Source: Falsiroseomonas oleicola (GTDB lineage Bacteria; Pseudomonadota; Alphaproteobacteria; Acetobacterales; Acetobacteraceae). From it: a stretch of 64,000 nucleotides of DNA. The stretch spans positions 1,364,001 through 1,428,000 of the forward strand of contig NZ_JAERQM010000001.1 in NCBI RefSeq assembly GCF_019029495.1. The letters run 5' to 3'. The notes below the pieces were generated by a model. That model saw only the letters and a program-made list of their open reading frames with translations. It was not told the origin of the DNA and ran no database searches. Position numbers and translations under genes: made by a program. This document shows, in pieces, positions 25,548-34,195 of this stretch. Position 1 is the stretch's first letter. Every line of letters begins with the position of its first letter.

Positions 25548-26108
25548 ATGGGCGGCGCGATCACCCGCGAACAGATCGTCGAGGCCGCCGACCGGCTGTT
25601 CTACGCCCAGGGCTACGATCCCACCTCCTTCGCCGATATCGCCGCCGCGCTGCGCATCTCGCGCGGCAATTTCTATTATCATTTCAAGACCAAGGACGAG
25701 ATCCTGGCGGCTGTGATCGCGCTGCGGCTGGACCGCACGCAGGCCATGCTGGCGGGGTGGGAGGCGGCGGGCAGCGACCCCGCCGGGCGCATCCGCGGCT
25801 TCATCCGGATGCTGGTGGCGAACCGCGCGCCGATCATGCGCCATGGCTGCCCGGTCGGCACGCTCTGCGGCGAGCTGGCAAAGCTCGACCACCCGGCGCG
25901 GGACCAGGCGAATGCGGTGATGGCGCTGTTCCGCGACTGGCTGGCGCGGCAATTCACCGCTCTTGGACGGGAGGCGGAGGCGGAGGCGCTGGCCCTGCAC
26001 CTGCTCGCCCGCAGCCAGGGCGTGGCGACGTTGGCCAATGCCTTCCGCGACGAGGACTTCATCCGGCGCGAGGTCGCGGCGATGGAAGCCTGGCTGGACG
26101 CTCAATGA
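25548..26108 (+). CDS. TetR/AcrR family transcriptional regulator (YxaF/LmrA-like C-terminus)
   Basis: A 186-residue repressor. The helix-turn-helix domain shows ITREQIVEAADRLFYAQGYDPTSFADIAAALRIS... ending FYYHFKTKDEIL. The C-terminal domain has HGCPVGTLCGELAKLD, typical of the YxaF/LmrA subgroup, whose members often bind flavonoids or drugs and regulate an adjoining gene. The double palindrome upstream is the likely operator. The stop overlaps the region before the YciI-like gene, indicating an operon of three genes including tag. Confidence 0.92.
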   Translation: MGGAITREQIVEAADRLFYAQGYDPTSFADIAAALRISRGNFYYHFKTKDEILAAVIALRLDRTQAMLAGWEAAGSDPAGRIRGFIRMLVANRAPIMRHGCPVGTLCGELAKLDHPARDQANAVMALFRDWLARQFTALGREAEAEALALHLLARSQGVATLANAFRDEDFIRREVAAMEAWLDAQ

Positions 26109-26122
26109 CGAGGAGAGCCGAG

Positions 26123-26410
26123 ATGTTCATCGTGCTGCTGCGCTTCGGCGCGAATCGTGCGGCGGCGCCGCGTTTCATGGAGGGCCACCGCGCCTGGCTC
26201 GACCAGGGCCATGCCGAGGGCATCTTTCTGCTGAGCGGATCGCTGCAACCCGCCGCCGGAGGTGCCATCCTGGCCCATGGCCTGTCCCGGGACGCGCTGG
26301 ACGACCGGCTGCGGCAGGACCCTTTCGTCGCGGAGGGCGTCGTGGAGGCCGAGATCATCGCCATCACCCCCGGCCGCGCCGATCCGCGGCTCGCCTTCCT
26401 GGCGGGTTGA
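26123..26410 (+). CDS. YciI-like protein
   Basis: A 95-residue YCII-related protein with the dimeric alpha-beta barrel (ferredoxin-like) fold. Features are MFIVLLRFGANRAAAPRFMEGHRAWLDQGHAEG and a central LLSGSLQPAAGGAILA. The His in EGHRAWL and the DPF of RQDPFVAEGV match the family's conserved positions. AGGAGAG lies about 6 nt before the ATG at 26123. It sits between the TetR gene and tag. The enzymatic role of the family is unsettled. Confidence 0.85.
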   Translation: MFIVLLRFGANRAAAPRFMEGHRAWLDQGHAEGIFLLSGSLQPAAGGAILAHGLSRDALDDRLRQDPFVAEGVVEAEIIAITPGRADPRLAFLAG

Positions 26411-26413
26411 GCG

Positions 26414-27016
26414 ATGAGCACGCTCCCCGGCCCCGATGGCCATCACCGCTGCCGCTGGTGCCTCTCCACGCCCGACTACATCGCCTATCACGACACGGAA
26501 TGGGGCTTTCCAGTCGCCGATGAGCGCCGGCTGTTCGAGAAGCTGTGCCTGGAGGGATTCCAGTCCGGCCTGAGCTGGCGGACCATCCTGGCCAAGCGCG
26601 ACAATTTCCGGGCGGCCTTCGCCAATTTCGAGGCCGACCGCATCGCGGATTTCACCGCGGCGGATGTCGAACGCCTGCTCGGCGATGCCGGCATCGTGCG
26701 GCATCGCGGCAAGATCGAGGCCGTCATCAACAATGCGAAGCGGCTGCGGGAACTGGTGCGCCAGGAAGGCTCGCTGGCTGCCCATGTCTGGCGCTTCGAG
26801 CCTTCGCCGGATGATCTTCCACCCTACGGCGCGGCCACTTCCCCGGCCTCCATCGCCCTGTCGAAGGACCTGAAGAAGCGCGGCTGGGCCTTCGTCGGCC
26901 CGACCACGGTGCATGCCTTCCTGCAGGCCATGGGGCTGATCAACGACCATGCCGAGGGCTGCGTCATCCGCGAGCAGGCGGCGCAGGCACGGACGGTGTT
27001 TCAGCGGCCGCGATAG
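26414..27016 (+). CDS. tag: DNA-3-methyladenine glycosylase I
   Basis: A 200-residue base-excision repair glycosylase that removes 3-methyladenine. The zinc-binding snap is present: Cys in RCRWC near the N-terminus, His in YHDTEWG, and His/Cys in NDHAEGC near the C-terminus. Catalytic-pocket residues are recognisable in FEKLCLEGFQSGLSW and in NAKRL. It starts 3 nt after the YciI-like stop. The operon link with a TetR repressor is unusual for tag, and no SOS box precedes it. Confidence 0.95.
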   Translation: MSTLPGPDGHHRCRWCLSTPDYIAYHDTEWGFPVADERRLFEKLCLEGFQSGLSWRTILAKRDNFRAAFANFEADRIADFTAADVERLLGDAGIVRHRGKIEAVINNAKRLRELVRQEGSLAAHVWRFEPSPDDLPPYGAATSPASIALSKDLKKRGWAFVGPTTVHAFLQAMGLINDHAEGCVIREQAAQARTVFQRPR

Positions 27017-27025
27017 CGAAAGAGA

Positions 27026-27418
27026 TCAATCCGAACAGGTGATCCGCCGCACCGGATAGCGACTGCTGTTGCGATCCTCGGAAACGAAGGTCGCGTCTTC
27101 CACCATGGCCTGCGCGATCAGCAGATGGCCGAAGGGATCGCGGTGATCCGGATGCGCGCGCAGGCCGAGCAGCGCGTCCAGATGCGCGGGGCTGATCTCC
27201 AGTCGCGTGAAGCCCTGCCGCGCGATGGCGTCCTCGATCTCCCCGATATCGGCCTCCAGCTTCCCGATACGTATCTTCACGACGAGCTCCCAGAGCGATG
27301 CCACGCTGACCAGCACGTCATTGCCAGGGTTCGCGATCAGCTCTCGCGCCTGTCCGCCCAGCCTGCCGTCATCGCCCAGCCACCAGAGCAGCGCATGGGT
27401 GTCGAGGAGAAGTCTCAA
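27026..27418 (-). CDS. PIN-domain toxin (VapC-like)
   Basis: A 130-residue type II toxin ribonuclease. PIN acidic residues are in LLLDTHALLWWL (Asp6), SVASLWELVVK (Glu43), RDPFGHLLIAQA (Asp93) and a final Asp/Glu in FVSEDRN. It starts at TTG, whose bases overlap the antitoxin stop (TTGA), so toxin synthesis depends on antitoxin translation. It converges with tag, leaving only 9 bp between them. Confidence 0.9.
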   Translation of the reverse strand: MRLLLDTHALLWWLGDDGRLGGQARELIANPGNDVLVSVASLWELVVKIRIGKLEADIGEIEDAIARQGFTRLEISPAHLDALLGLRAHPDHRDPFGHLLIAQAMVEDATFVSEDRNSSRYPVRRITCSD

Positions 27419-27690
27419 CCTTCCTCCGCTTCCATCGCCGCGAGCACATCCAATGGCAGCACATCGAAATCAGCAGCCATGCGGATTTTTCCGCGCAGCG
27501 CGCCAGGTTGCCGGGGCGGCCGCGCCGGCGCCGAGGGCGGGTGGATCTCGGCCAGGACCTCGTCATGCGAGGTGATGATGAACGAACTGCCCTGCCGCGC
27601 CTGCCGCAGGAACCCAGCCATGTTCCCCCGGAACTCGCGTACGCCAAGTCGCCGCGGCGGAGGCCTGTCGTTCTGCTCCGGCCCGGGCAT
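27415..27690 (-). CDS. Phd/VapB-type antitoxin
   Basis: A 91-residue antitoxin. The N-terminal part RRLGVREFRGNMAGFLRQARQGSSFIITSHDEVLAEIHP matches the Phd/YefM DNA-binding fold. The C-terminal part, which would wrap the toxin, ends LPLDVLAAMEAEEG. GGAGAG lies 6 nt before the ATG at 27690; a longer frame to 27786 overlaps the gene beyond and is rejected. It overlaps the toxin gene by 4 bp. Autorepression is expected for the family. A small CACA-TAT-TGTG dyad lies about 25 nt upstream of the ATG. Confidence 0.82.
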   Translation of the reverse strand: MPGPEQNDRPPPRRLGVREFRGNMAGFLRQARQGSSFIITSHDEVLAEIHPPSAPARPPRQPGALRGKIRMAADFDVLPLDVLAAMEAEEG

Positions 27691-27737
27691 GGCTTCTCTC
27701 CGATGCGACCACAATATGTGTACGCAAAGGGTCTGCC

Positions 27738-28352
27738 TCACGCAAGAACGGCGCGGCTCTGCTCCTTGGCCCAGACCATCACGCATCCATCCGCCTGCGG
27801 CTCCAGCCGCAGGCAGCCCCCGCGCAGCAGGTCCAGCACCGCCTCTGCCACCCCGCCCGGCAGGGTCAGCGCCAGCGTCATCTCGCCGGGCGCTTCGCGC
27901 AGTTCCAGGATCAGCTTCGTGCCCGGCGGCAGCCGCCCCGCCGCCTCCTGCGCCAAGGTGAGCAGGCCGAGTTCCAGCGCCGCGCGGTCCATCCGCACCT
28001 CCGTCAGGCTGTCCGGCGCGGTGAGTTCGGCCCCCAGCCGGGCGCCCAGCGCCACGCGCAGCAAAGGCACCATCTGCCGCAAGACCAAGGCGGGCGCGGC
28101 GCGCGCCTCATCCACCACCTCCCGCCGCGCGGCGTCGAGGAAGCCGCGGATCGTCTCCTCCAGCCGCCGGCCGGCCTGCGCGGCGCGGTCGAGCTGCCGC
28201 TGCGGCGCGCCCTCCGTCACGCTGCGCGCCAGCAGGTCGAGGTTGGAGGCCAGCACCATCATGGCGTTGTTGATCTCGTGCTGCACGGCGGGTGCCAGGC
28301 TCCGCAGCCGGTCCTGTCGCTGTCTCTCCGGCGTCGGCGCCTCATCGGACAT
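27738..28352 (-). CDS. Histidine-kinase-like protein with degenerate ATPase domain
   Basis: A 204-residue soluble protein. A dimerisation and phosphoacceptor helix is clear: LAPAVQHEINNAMMVLASNLDLL with His24 in the HEINN motif of NtrB-type kinases. The following region has the size of an HATPase domain, but N, G1 and G2 box residues are not recognisable (ALELGLLTLAQEA in place of the N box). It may be a phosphotransfer protein like ChpT rather than a kinase. No sensor domain or response regulator adjoins it. Confidence 0.65.
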   Translation of the reverse strand: MSDEAPTPERQRQDRLRSLAPAVQHEINNAMMVLASNLDLLARSVTEGAPQRQLDRAAQAGRRLEETIRGFLDAARREVVDEARAAPALVLRQMVPLLRVALGARLGAELTAPDSLTEVRMDRAALELGLLTLAQEAAGRLPPGTKLILELREAPGEMTLALTLPGGVAEAVLDLLRGGCLRLEPQADGCVMVWAKEQSRAVLA

Positions 28353-28434
28353 GCCGGATCTCCCTCATCGCGTGCCGTGAACCTATCCGCATTCACCGCA
28401 ACGGATCATGCCGAATCGCAGTATGCGGCAGAAG

Positions 28435-30315
28435 CTATTGCGGAAGCGCTTCCAGGATGTCGCGGAACAGCCGCGCCGGCAGGGTGCCGCCGCGCACATC
28501 GGCCATCGGCGTCGCGTCATCATTGCCCAGCCAGACGCCCATCACCAGGGCGCCGCCGGACATGCCGCGCGGCGCCGGGGTCAGGCCGATGAACCAGGCA
28601 TCCCGGAAATCCTGCGTCGTGCCGGTCTTGCCGGCGACCGCCCGGAAGCCCGGCGGCTGCGCGGCGCGGCCGGTGCCGCGCGCCACCACCGATTCCAGCA
28701 TGCCGCGCAGCGCCGCGGCGCGTTCCGGCGTCGTCACGCGCAGCAGCGTCGGCCGCCCGGCCGGCACCGCCTGGCCGTCCGCCCGCGCCGTCACCAGCCC
28801 GCGCGGCTCCGGCAACAGCCCGCCATTGGCGAAGGGGGCGAAGGCGGCGACCAGGTCGATCAGCGTCACCTCCCCGGTGCCGAGCGCCAGCGTCGCATCC
28901 CGGGGGAAGGGGCCAGGCAGGCCGAAGCGCTGCGCCACCTCCGTCACTGTCCGTGCCCCACCACCGCGTGCCAGCACCCGCACCGCCGCGGTATTGACGG
29001 AATGGGCCAGCGCCTCCTCCAGCGTGATCTGGCCCTGCGCCCGCCAGCCGCCATTGCCGGGGCGCCAGCCGCCGAGATTGATCGGCGCGTCGGAGACCGT
29101 GTCCTCCGGTGTCATGCCGGCCTCCAGCGCCGCCAGGAAGACGAAGGGCTTGAAGGCGGAACCCGGCTGCCGGCGCGCCTGGGTCGCGCGGTTGAACTGG
29201 CTGGTGCGGTAGTCCCGGCCGCCGGCCATGGCGCGCACCAGCCCGGTCTCCGCCTCCATCACCACCACCGCCCCCTGGCCGACACCGGCCCGCGCGCCGG
29301 GGCCGGACAGCAGCGCCTCCAGCCGCGCTTCCACCACCGCCTGCACGCGGAGATCCAGCGAGGTGCGCAGCACGAGGTCGGCATTGCCGGGGAAGCGCGC
29401 GATGACATCGTCCAGCGCCCAATCGGCGAACCAGCCCGAGTCGCGGGACGGGCGCGTGGCGAGGCGGATGCTCTCCGCCGCCAGCGTCGCCTCTCGCTGC
29501 GTGATGCTGCCGACATCCACCATCGCCGCCAGCACCTCCGCCGCCCGGCCCGCCGCGGCATCCGGCGCGGTGCGGGGATTGAGGCGCGACGGCGCCTTGG
29601 GCAGGCCGGCGAGGATGGCGGATTGCCACAGGTTCAGCCGCGTCGCCGGAATGCCGAAATAGAGCCGCGCGGCGGCATCGACGCCAAAGGCACCACCGCC
29701 GAGATAGACGCGGTTCAGGTAGATCTCCAGCAACTCGTCCTTGCTGAAATGCCATTCCAGCCACAGCGCCATGACGGCTTCCTGCGCCTTGCGCCGGAAG
29801 CTGCGCTCCGGCGTCAGGAACAGATTCTTTGCGAGTTGCTGCGTCAGCGTCGATCCGCCCTGGGAAATCTGGCCGCTGGACCAGTTCACCCAGGCGGCGC
29901 GAGCGATGCCGATGGGGTCGATACCGTAGTGCTGGCGGAAGCGGCGATCCTCGATCGCCAGCAGCGCGGCGGGCAGATGCGCCGGCAAGGCGCGCAGCCG
30001 CACGACCTCCCCATGCACATCGCCGGAGGTGGCGATGACGGCGCCGTTGGAGGCTTCCAGAGTCACGCCCGCGCGGCGGGTCTGGCTGAGCGCGATATCG
30101 GTGCGCGGCAGGTCCCAGGTCAGCACCAGCAGCGCCGCACCGAGCGCCAGCGCGCCCCAGATGCTGAGCAGGAACAGCCGGCGCAGCCAGCGCAGCGGGG
30201 AGCGCCGCCGCGGCGCCTCCGGCCGCGACGGGGCGGCGGCACGGGGCGGCTCCACGCGCGGCACGATTCGAGGTGCGACTCGCGGGGTGGTGCGTGGGCG
30301 GGCGGGGCGGGCCAT
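28435..30315 (-). CDS. Class A penicillin-binding protein 1A (bifunctional transglycosylase/transpeptidase)
   Basis: A 626-residue peptidoglycan synthase. The N-terminal Pro/Arg-rich cytoplasmic tail is followed by one membrane segment (LFLLSIWGALALGAALLVL, about 47-65). The GT51 transglycosylase has EDRRFRQHYGID with the catalytic Glu and GGSTLTQQLAKN. The transpeptidase has PGSAFKPF (Ser-x-x-Lys), HSVNTAA (SxN) and GKTGTTQDF (KTG). The start MARPARP is chosen at 30315; the upstream extension has shadow-like composition. The protein lies in the inner membrane with its domains in the periplasm. Confidence 0.93.
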   Translation of the reverse strand: MARPARPRTTPRVAPRIVPRVEPPRAAAPSRPEAPRRRSPLRWLRRLFLLSIWGALALGAALLVLTWDLPRTDIALSQTRRAGVTLEASNGAVIATSGDVHGEVVRLRALPAHLPAALLAIEDRRFRQHYGIDPIGIARAAWVNWSSGQISQGGSTLTQQLAKNLFLTPERSFRRKAQEAVMALWLEWHFSKDELLEIYLNRVYLGGGAFGVDAAARLYFGIPATRLNLWQSAILAGLPKAPSRLNPRTAPDAAAGRAAEVLAAMVDVGSITQREATLAAESIRLATRPSRDSGWFADWALDDVIARFPGNADLVLRTSLDLRVQAVVEARLEALLSGPGARAGVGQGAVVVMEAETGLVRAMAGGRDYRTSQFNRATQARRQPGSAFKPFVFLAALEAGMTPEDTVSDAPINLGGWRPGNGGWRAQGQITLEEALAHSVNTAAVRVLARGGGARTVTEVAQRFGLPGPFPRDATLALGTGEVTLIDLVAAFAPFANGGLLPEPRGLVTARADGQAVPAGRPTLLRVTTPERAAALRGMLESVVARGTGRAAQPPGFRAVAGKTGTTQDFRDAWFIGLTPAPRGMSGGALVMGVWLGNDDATPMADVRGGTLPARLFRDILEALPQ

Positions 30316-30481
30316 CGGCGGCACGCTTAGCGCAAAACGGCTGCCATGAAACGCAAAACCGGGCGCCGAAGCCGTTGATTCCCATGCCCGCCGGAAGCTG
30401 CTTCTGCAGCAGCACCAGGTCCAGCCAGCGGTCGAACCCGCGGCCAGGAGGCGGGCAGACCCGCGTCGGTCGCCTCCACGA

Positions 30482-31414
30482 TCACGCCCCGACCCCTGGC
30501 ACCGGCCCCACCTCCCGCGCCACCGCCAGCAGGGAACGGCGCAGCCAGGCATGGCCGGGATCGGCCTCGAAGCGGCGATGGAAGATCATGGACAGGCGGG
30601 TGTGCTTGAACTCCACCGGGCAGGGCCGCAGCGCCAGGCCGTAGGTTTCCGCCATGCGCTGCGCCAGCCGCGCCGAGAGCGACATCACCATGTCGGTCCG
30701 CGCCAGGATCTCCGGCACCGCGCCCAAATGCGCCACCACGGCGCCGAGCCTGCGCGGAAACCCCGCCTCCCGCAACGGCCCGTCCAGCGCGCCGTCGCGG
30801 GAGCCGTTCGGCGAATGCAGCAGATGCGGGAAGGCGGTGAAGCGTTCCAGGGTCAAAGGGCCTTCCGCCAGCGGATGGCCGGCGCGGACCAAGGTCAGAA
30901 AATTCTCGGGCAGCAGGCGCACGCGGGTGTAGAGCGCCGGCGGGTCCGGCAGCACGGCCACGGCCAGCTCCGCCTCCCCCTTCGCCAGCAGGTCCAGCGC
31001 ATTGGTGCGGTCGGCATGGCGCACGGCGAGCAAGGCGCGCGGCGCTTCCTGGTGCATCTGTTCCAGCAGCGGCGGCACCAGCACGCTCTCGGCATATTCG
31101 GACAGGGACACGGTGAAGACGCGATCCGTCGTCGCCGGGTCGAAGGGGGCATGGTCGGCGAGGGTCGTGCGCAGCCGGTCCAGCACCTCCGCCACCGGCC
31201 CGGCCAGCGACAGGGCCAGCGCCGTAGGCTCCACCCCGCCGGGGCGGCGCAGGAACAGCTCGTCATTCAGCGCGGCGCGCAGCCGGGCCAGGGCGTTGGA
31301 GACGGCGGGCTGGGAGAGATTCAGCTTCTCCGCCGCATGGGTCACATGACGCTCACGCGCCACCGCGTCGAAAACGCGCAGGAGATTCAGGTCGAGGGTC
31401 TGCAGGTCAGCCAA
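30482..31414 (-). CDS. LysR-family transcriptional regulator
   Basis: A 310-residue regulator. The winged helix-turn-helix is at the N-terminus (LDLNLLRVFDAVARERHVTHAAEKLNLSQPAVSNALARLR) and the effector-binding domain covers about 95-300. The family's DNA-binding pattern and the divergent DoxX gene suggest local control through the dyad at 31449-31471. The inducer is unknown. Confidence 0.93.
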   Translation of the reverse strand: MADLQTLDLNLLRVFDAVARERHVTHAAEKLNLSQPAVSNALARLRAALNDELFLRRPGGVEPTALALSLAGPVAEVLDRLRTTLADHAPFDPATTDRVFTVSLSEYAESVLVPPLLEQMHQEAPRALLAVRHADRTNALDLLAKGEAELAVAVLPDPPALYTRVRLLPENFLTLVRAGHPLAEGPLTLERFTAFPHLLHSPNGSRDGALDGPLREAGFPRRLGAVVAHLGAVPEILARTDMVMSLSARLAQRMAETYGLALRPCPVEFKHTRLSMIFHRRFEADPGHAWLRRSLLAVAREVGPVPGVGA

Positions 31415-31448
31415 GGTGGGGCATCCCGGAGGTGAAGCACCGAAGGCG

Positions 31449-31471
31449 CATCATTTGTGGTGGTGATGATG
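31449..31471. promoter_or_regulatory. LysR-type dyad (T-N11-A) between lysR and doxX genes
   Basis: CATCAT (31449-31454) and ATGATG (31466-31471) form a perfect 6+6 inverted repeat with an 11-base spacer, the geometry of LysR recognition sites. It lies 35 bp from the LysR start and 97 bp from the DoxX-like start. Confidence 0.6.
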
Positions 31472-31567
31472 GCTGTTCCATCCCTGTGTTGGAAGGAACG
31501 CCGCTTTCGCGACCATAACCGCGCCAGAACGGGACGCGGATGCGGCCCAGCCATCGGAGATACGGAT

Positions 31568-32005
31568 ATGAACCTCGATACACGCGCCACCACCCCCTAT
31601 GCCGCGCTGCTGCTGCGCGTGAGCATGGGTGTCCTGTTCCTGGCCCATGGCCTGCTGCTGAAGATCATGACCTTCGGCTTCGCCGGCACGATGGGCTTCT
31701 TCGGCTCCCTCGGCTTCCCGCCGGTGCTCGGCGCCGTGGTGGCGGTGGCGGAGACGCTGGCCGGCATCGCGCTGATCCTCGGCATCTGGGTGCGGCCGGT
31801 GAGCCTGCTGCTGCTGCCGATCATGATCGGCGCCACGCTGCAGCATCTCGGCGCCGGCTGGATGTTCAGCAATGCCGGCGGCGGCTGGGAATTCCCGGCC
31901 TTCTGGACCGTGCTGCTGCTGGTGCAGGCCGGCCTCGGCGCCGGGGCGCATGCGGTGGATCTGGGCCGGCTGACCGGCCGTGGCGCCGAGGTGGCGCGGG
32001 CCTGA
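31568..32005 (+). CDS. DoxX family membrane protein
   Basis: A 145-residue protein with four hydrophobic segments (for example AALLLRVSMGVLFLAHGLLL and VLGAVVAVAETLAGIALILGIW), typical of the DoxX/YphA family of quinone-linked or redox membrane proteins. The ATG at 31568 has GGAG about 8 nt upstream; the earlier in-frame ATG at 31457 lies inside the divergent control region. It is probably regulated by the neighbouring LysR protein. Confidence 0.88.
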   Translation: MNLDTRATTPYAALLLRVSMGVLFLAHGLLLKIMTFGFAGTMGFFGSLGFPPVLGAVVAVAETLAGIALILGIWVRPVSLLLLPIMIGATLQHLGAGWMFSNAGGGWEFPAFWTVLLLVQAGLGAGAHAVDLGRLTGRGAEVARA

Positions 32006-32072
32006 CTTTTCGGTCCTGATTTTTCGGGCTGGCGAAGCCGCCGCGGGCCAATCCGCGGCGGCTTTCGCATGT

Positions 32073-33002
32073 TCAGCCAACCAATGCCTTGAGCTGCGCC
32101 GCCACCGCCTGCCGCAGCAGCACGCCGGCCGCCGCATGGCCGCCGACATGGGCGCGGCGCGCCACGCAGTCATCCTGGTAGGTGAAGGGCTGGCCGGTGG
32201 CGAGGTTGGTCAGCTCGCCCGGCGCCGTCTCACCGATGCGGCAATCGCGCACGGATTGTGCCGGACCCTCGGTGGCGCCGGGGCTCAGCGGATTGTCGAA
32301 GCCATGATGCGCCTCCGCATACTCCGCCAGTTCCACATCCACCCCGGCCTGCACCAGCCGTGCGACATGGGCGCGCACCGGGGCAATCGGGTTCATGTCG
32401 TCCGGGATGCCGTGATGGATGCGGATCGGCGCGGCCACCATCGCCGCATCCTCCAGGTAGCGCGTGGCGCAGTCCGGATAGACCGGGATGGTCAGGGCCG
32501 GCGTGATGCCGGAGCGGTTCCACAGCCGGTGGAAGCGCGCCATGGCCGAATACAGCGCCGCCTGCCCGCCGCGCGAGAAGCCCATCACCACGACGCGCTT
32601 CGCATCCACCGCCGGATGCCGCGCCAGAACCTCCAGCGCCCGGTAGATGTCGTGGATGAAGGCCAGCCGCCCCAGCGCCGCCTGGTCCTGGCTGGTGGAG
32701 GTCAGCCCGCGCCCGGTGAATCCATCCAGCAGGAAGGCGCCCATGCCCAGAGCGTTGATCTGCCGCTGCCACAGCGGCAGGGAGGGTCCGATGCCGCCCG
32801 AGCCATGCACCAGCAGCACCACCGGCTGCGGCGTGGCGCCCTGCGCCAGGCTCAGCAGGCCGGCGAGCGGCGTCGGCGGCCCGGCAGACTCACCCAGCAG
32901 GAACTGGCGGTCGGTCAGCGTGAGGCTGGTGAAGGGGTGCAGCTCGGTGCGTGCGGGCAGGTCCTGCAAGATGCGGTCACTCCATCCGGGTCGGGGGCGC
33001 AT
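32073..33002 (-). CDS. Alpha/beta hydrolase, dienelactone-hydrolase-like
   Basis: A 309-residue hydrolase. The oxyanion region is LLVHGSGGIGPS (about 63-74), the nucleophile elbow is MGFSRGG (Ser about 144), a candidate Asp is in HHGIPDDMNP and the His is in AEAHHGFDNP. No signal peptide is seen. The C-terminal 60 residues include several Cys (RDCRIGE, DDCVARR). Its ester or lactone substrate cannot be deduced. Confidence 0.85.
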   Translation of the reverse strand: MRPRPGWSDRILQDLPARTELHPFTSLTLTDRQFLLGESAGPPTPLAGLLSLAQGATPQPVVLLVHGSGGIGPSLPLWQRQINALGMGAFLLDGFTGRGLTSTSQDQAALGRLAFIHDIYRALEVLARHPAVDAKRVVVMGFSRGGQAALYSAMARFHRLWNRSGITPALTIPVYPDCATRYLEDAAMVAAPIRIHHGIPDDMNPIAPVRAHVARLVQAGVDVELAEYAEAHHGFDNPLSPGATEGPAQSVRDCRIGETAPGELTNLATGQPFTYQDDCVARRAHVGGHAAAGVLLRQAVAAQLKALVG

Positions 33003-33077
33003 CGCTGCGCCCCCCGCATTGCGTGCTGGCTCTACGCCGGAAACGCAAGGCTGTCCCGCATGTCTATCCGCCGGCGC

Positions 33078-33674
33078 CTATCCGATCGTGGCGGCGCTGC
33101 GCTGCCGTTCCAGCTCCGCCAGCGCCGCATCGCGTTCGGCTTCCAGCGCGCGGGTGTTGGTGGCGCAGGCGTCGGGTCCGATCGTGGCGCATTGCGGCGC
33201 CAGCGCCTGGACGCGCTCGGCATGGCGCGTGCGGGCTTCCGCGACACGGGCGGCGAAGAAGATGTCCCGCTCCGCCTCCGTCGCGAAGCGGGAGGGTGCG
33301 AGGGTGAGGGAGACCTTGTCGGGATAGCGGTTCATGGCGCCGGTCGCGGCATCGATGGCCAGGCCGATTCCCCCGCCGATCAGGATATTGCCCGCCACCA
33401 TCGCCTGCGCTTCCGCCACCACGGTCCGCGATGCGGGCTGGTGGTCCGGGTGGGTGCAGGCCACGGTCAGGTCCTGCCGCGACTTCGAGACTTCGAGGCT
33501 GCCCGGCGTGGCGGCCACCGTGCCGAGCACCGCCCCCTGGCGGGAGACGGTGCAGGCGGCCCCGGCGGGGACGGATTCGACCGCGACGGTCTGGCTGGTG
33601 CCGGAGGTGACGGTGGCGCAGGCCGGCAGAAGGGCTATGGACAGCAGCGCCATCAGGCGCGGTAGGCGAAGCAT
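33078..33674 (-). CDS. Putative lipoprotein
   Basis: A 198-residue exported protein with a lipobox LLPAC (Cys about 19), so it is probably anchored in the outer membrane. The mature part has a PEGA-like beta region (VAVESVPAGAACTVSRQGAVLGTV) and a hydrophobic glycine-rich stretch AGNILIGGGIGLAIDAATG. A long helical tail (AERDIFFAARVAEARTRH...) may form a coiled coil. Function unknown. Confidence 0.75.
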   Translation of the reverse strand: MLRLPRLMALLSIALLPACATVTSGTSQTVAVESVPAGAACTVSRQGAVLGTVAATPGSLEVSKSRQDLTVACTHPDHQPASRTVVAEAQAMVAGNILIGGGIGLAIDAATGAMNRYPDKVSLTLAPSRFATEAERDIFFAARVAEARTRHAERVQALAPQCATIGPDACATNTRALEAERDAALAELERQRSAATIG

Positions 33675-33747
33675 GCAAGGCGTCTCCCGTTAGGATATCG
33701 GATCATAACGAGAGGGCCATGATGCGCCTAGCAGGCCGGCCCGGAAT

Positions 33748-34194
33748 TCAGCGGGTGCCGGTGGACCCGAAGCCGCCTGCGCCGCGCGCGGTTTCCGGCA
33801 GCACCGCCACCTCCGTGAAGCGCGCACGCACCACCGGGGCCACCACCGCCTGGGCGATGCGCATGCCACGTTCCACGGTGAAGGGCTCGGTCCCCGCATT
33901 CATCACGATGACCTGCAGCTCCCCGCGATAATCCTCATCCACCGTGCCCGGCGTATTGGGCATGGTGATGCCGTGCTTCAGCGCGAGGCCGGAACGCGGG
34001 CGCACCTGCAATTCATGGTCCGGCGGCAAGGCGATGCAGAGGCCCGTCGGCACCAGCACGCGGGCGCCGGGCGCGATCACCACGGGGGCGGTGACGGCGG
34101 CCAGCAGGTCCATGCCGGCGGCGCCGGGCGTGGCATAGGCGGGCAGCGGCAGGCCCTCGGCATGCGGCAGGCGGGTGACCAGGATTTCGACCAT
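33748..34194 (-). CDS. dut: Deoxyuridine 5'-triphosphate nucleotidohydrolase
   Basis: A 148-residue trimeric dUTPase that converts dUTP to dUMP. All five motifs are visible: GAAGMDLLA (1), RPRSGLALK (2), [14 protein letters not shown] (3), RGMRIAQAV (4) and the C-terminal GAGGFGSTG (5). The ATG at 34194 is preferred over an in-frame TTG at 34203; both overlap or abut the coaBC stop, so the genes are co-translated. The coaBC-dut pairing is common in proteobacteria. Confidence 0.96.
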   Translation of the reverse strand: MVEILVTRLPHAEGLPLPAYATPGAAGMDLLAAVTAPVVIAPGARVLVPTGLCIALPPDHELQVRPRSGLALKHGITMPNTPGTVDEDYRGELQVIVMNAGTEPFTVERGMRIAQAVVAPVVRARFTEVAVLPETARGAGGFGSTGTR

Positions 34195-34195
34195 C

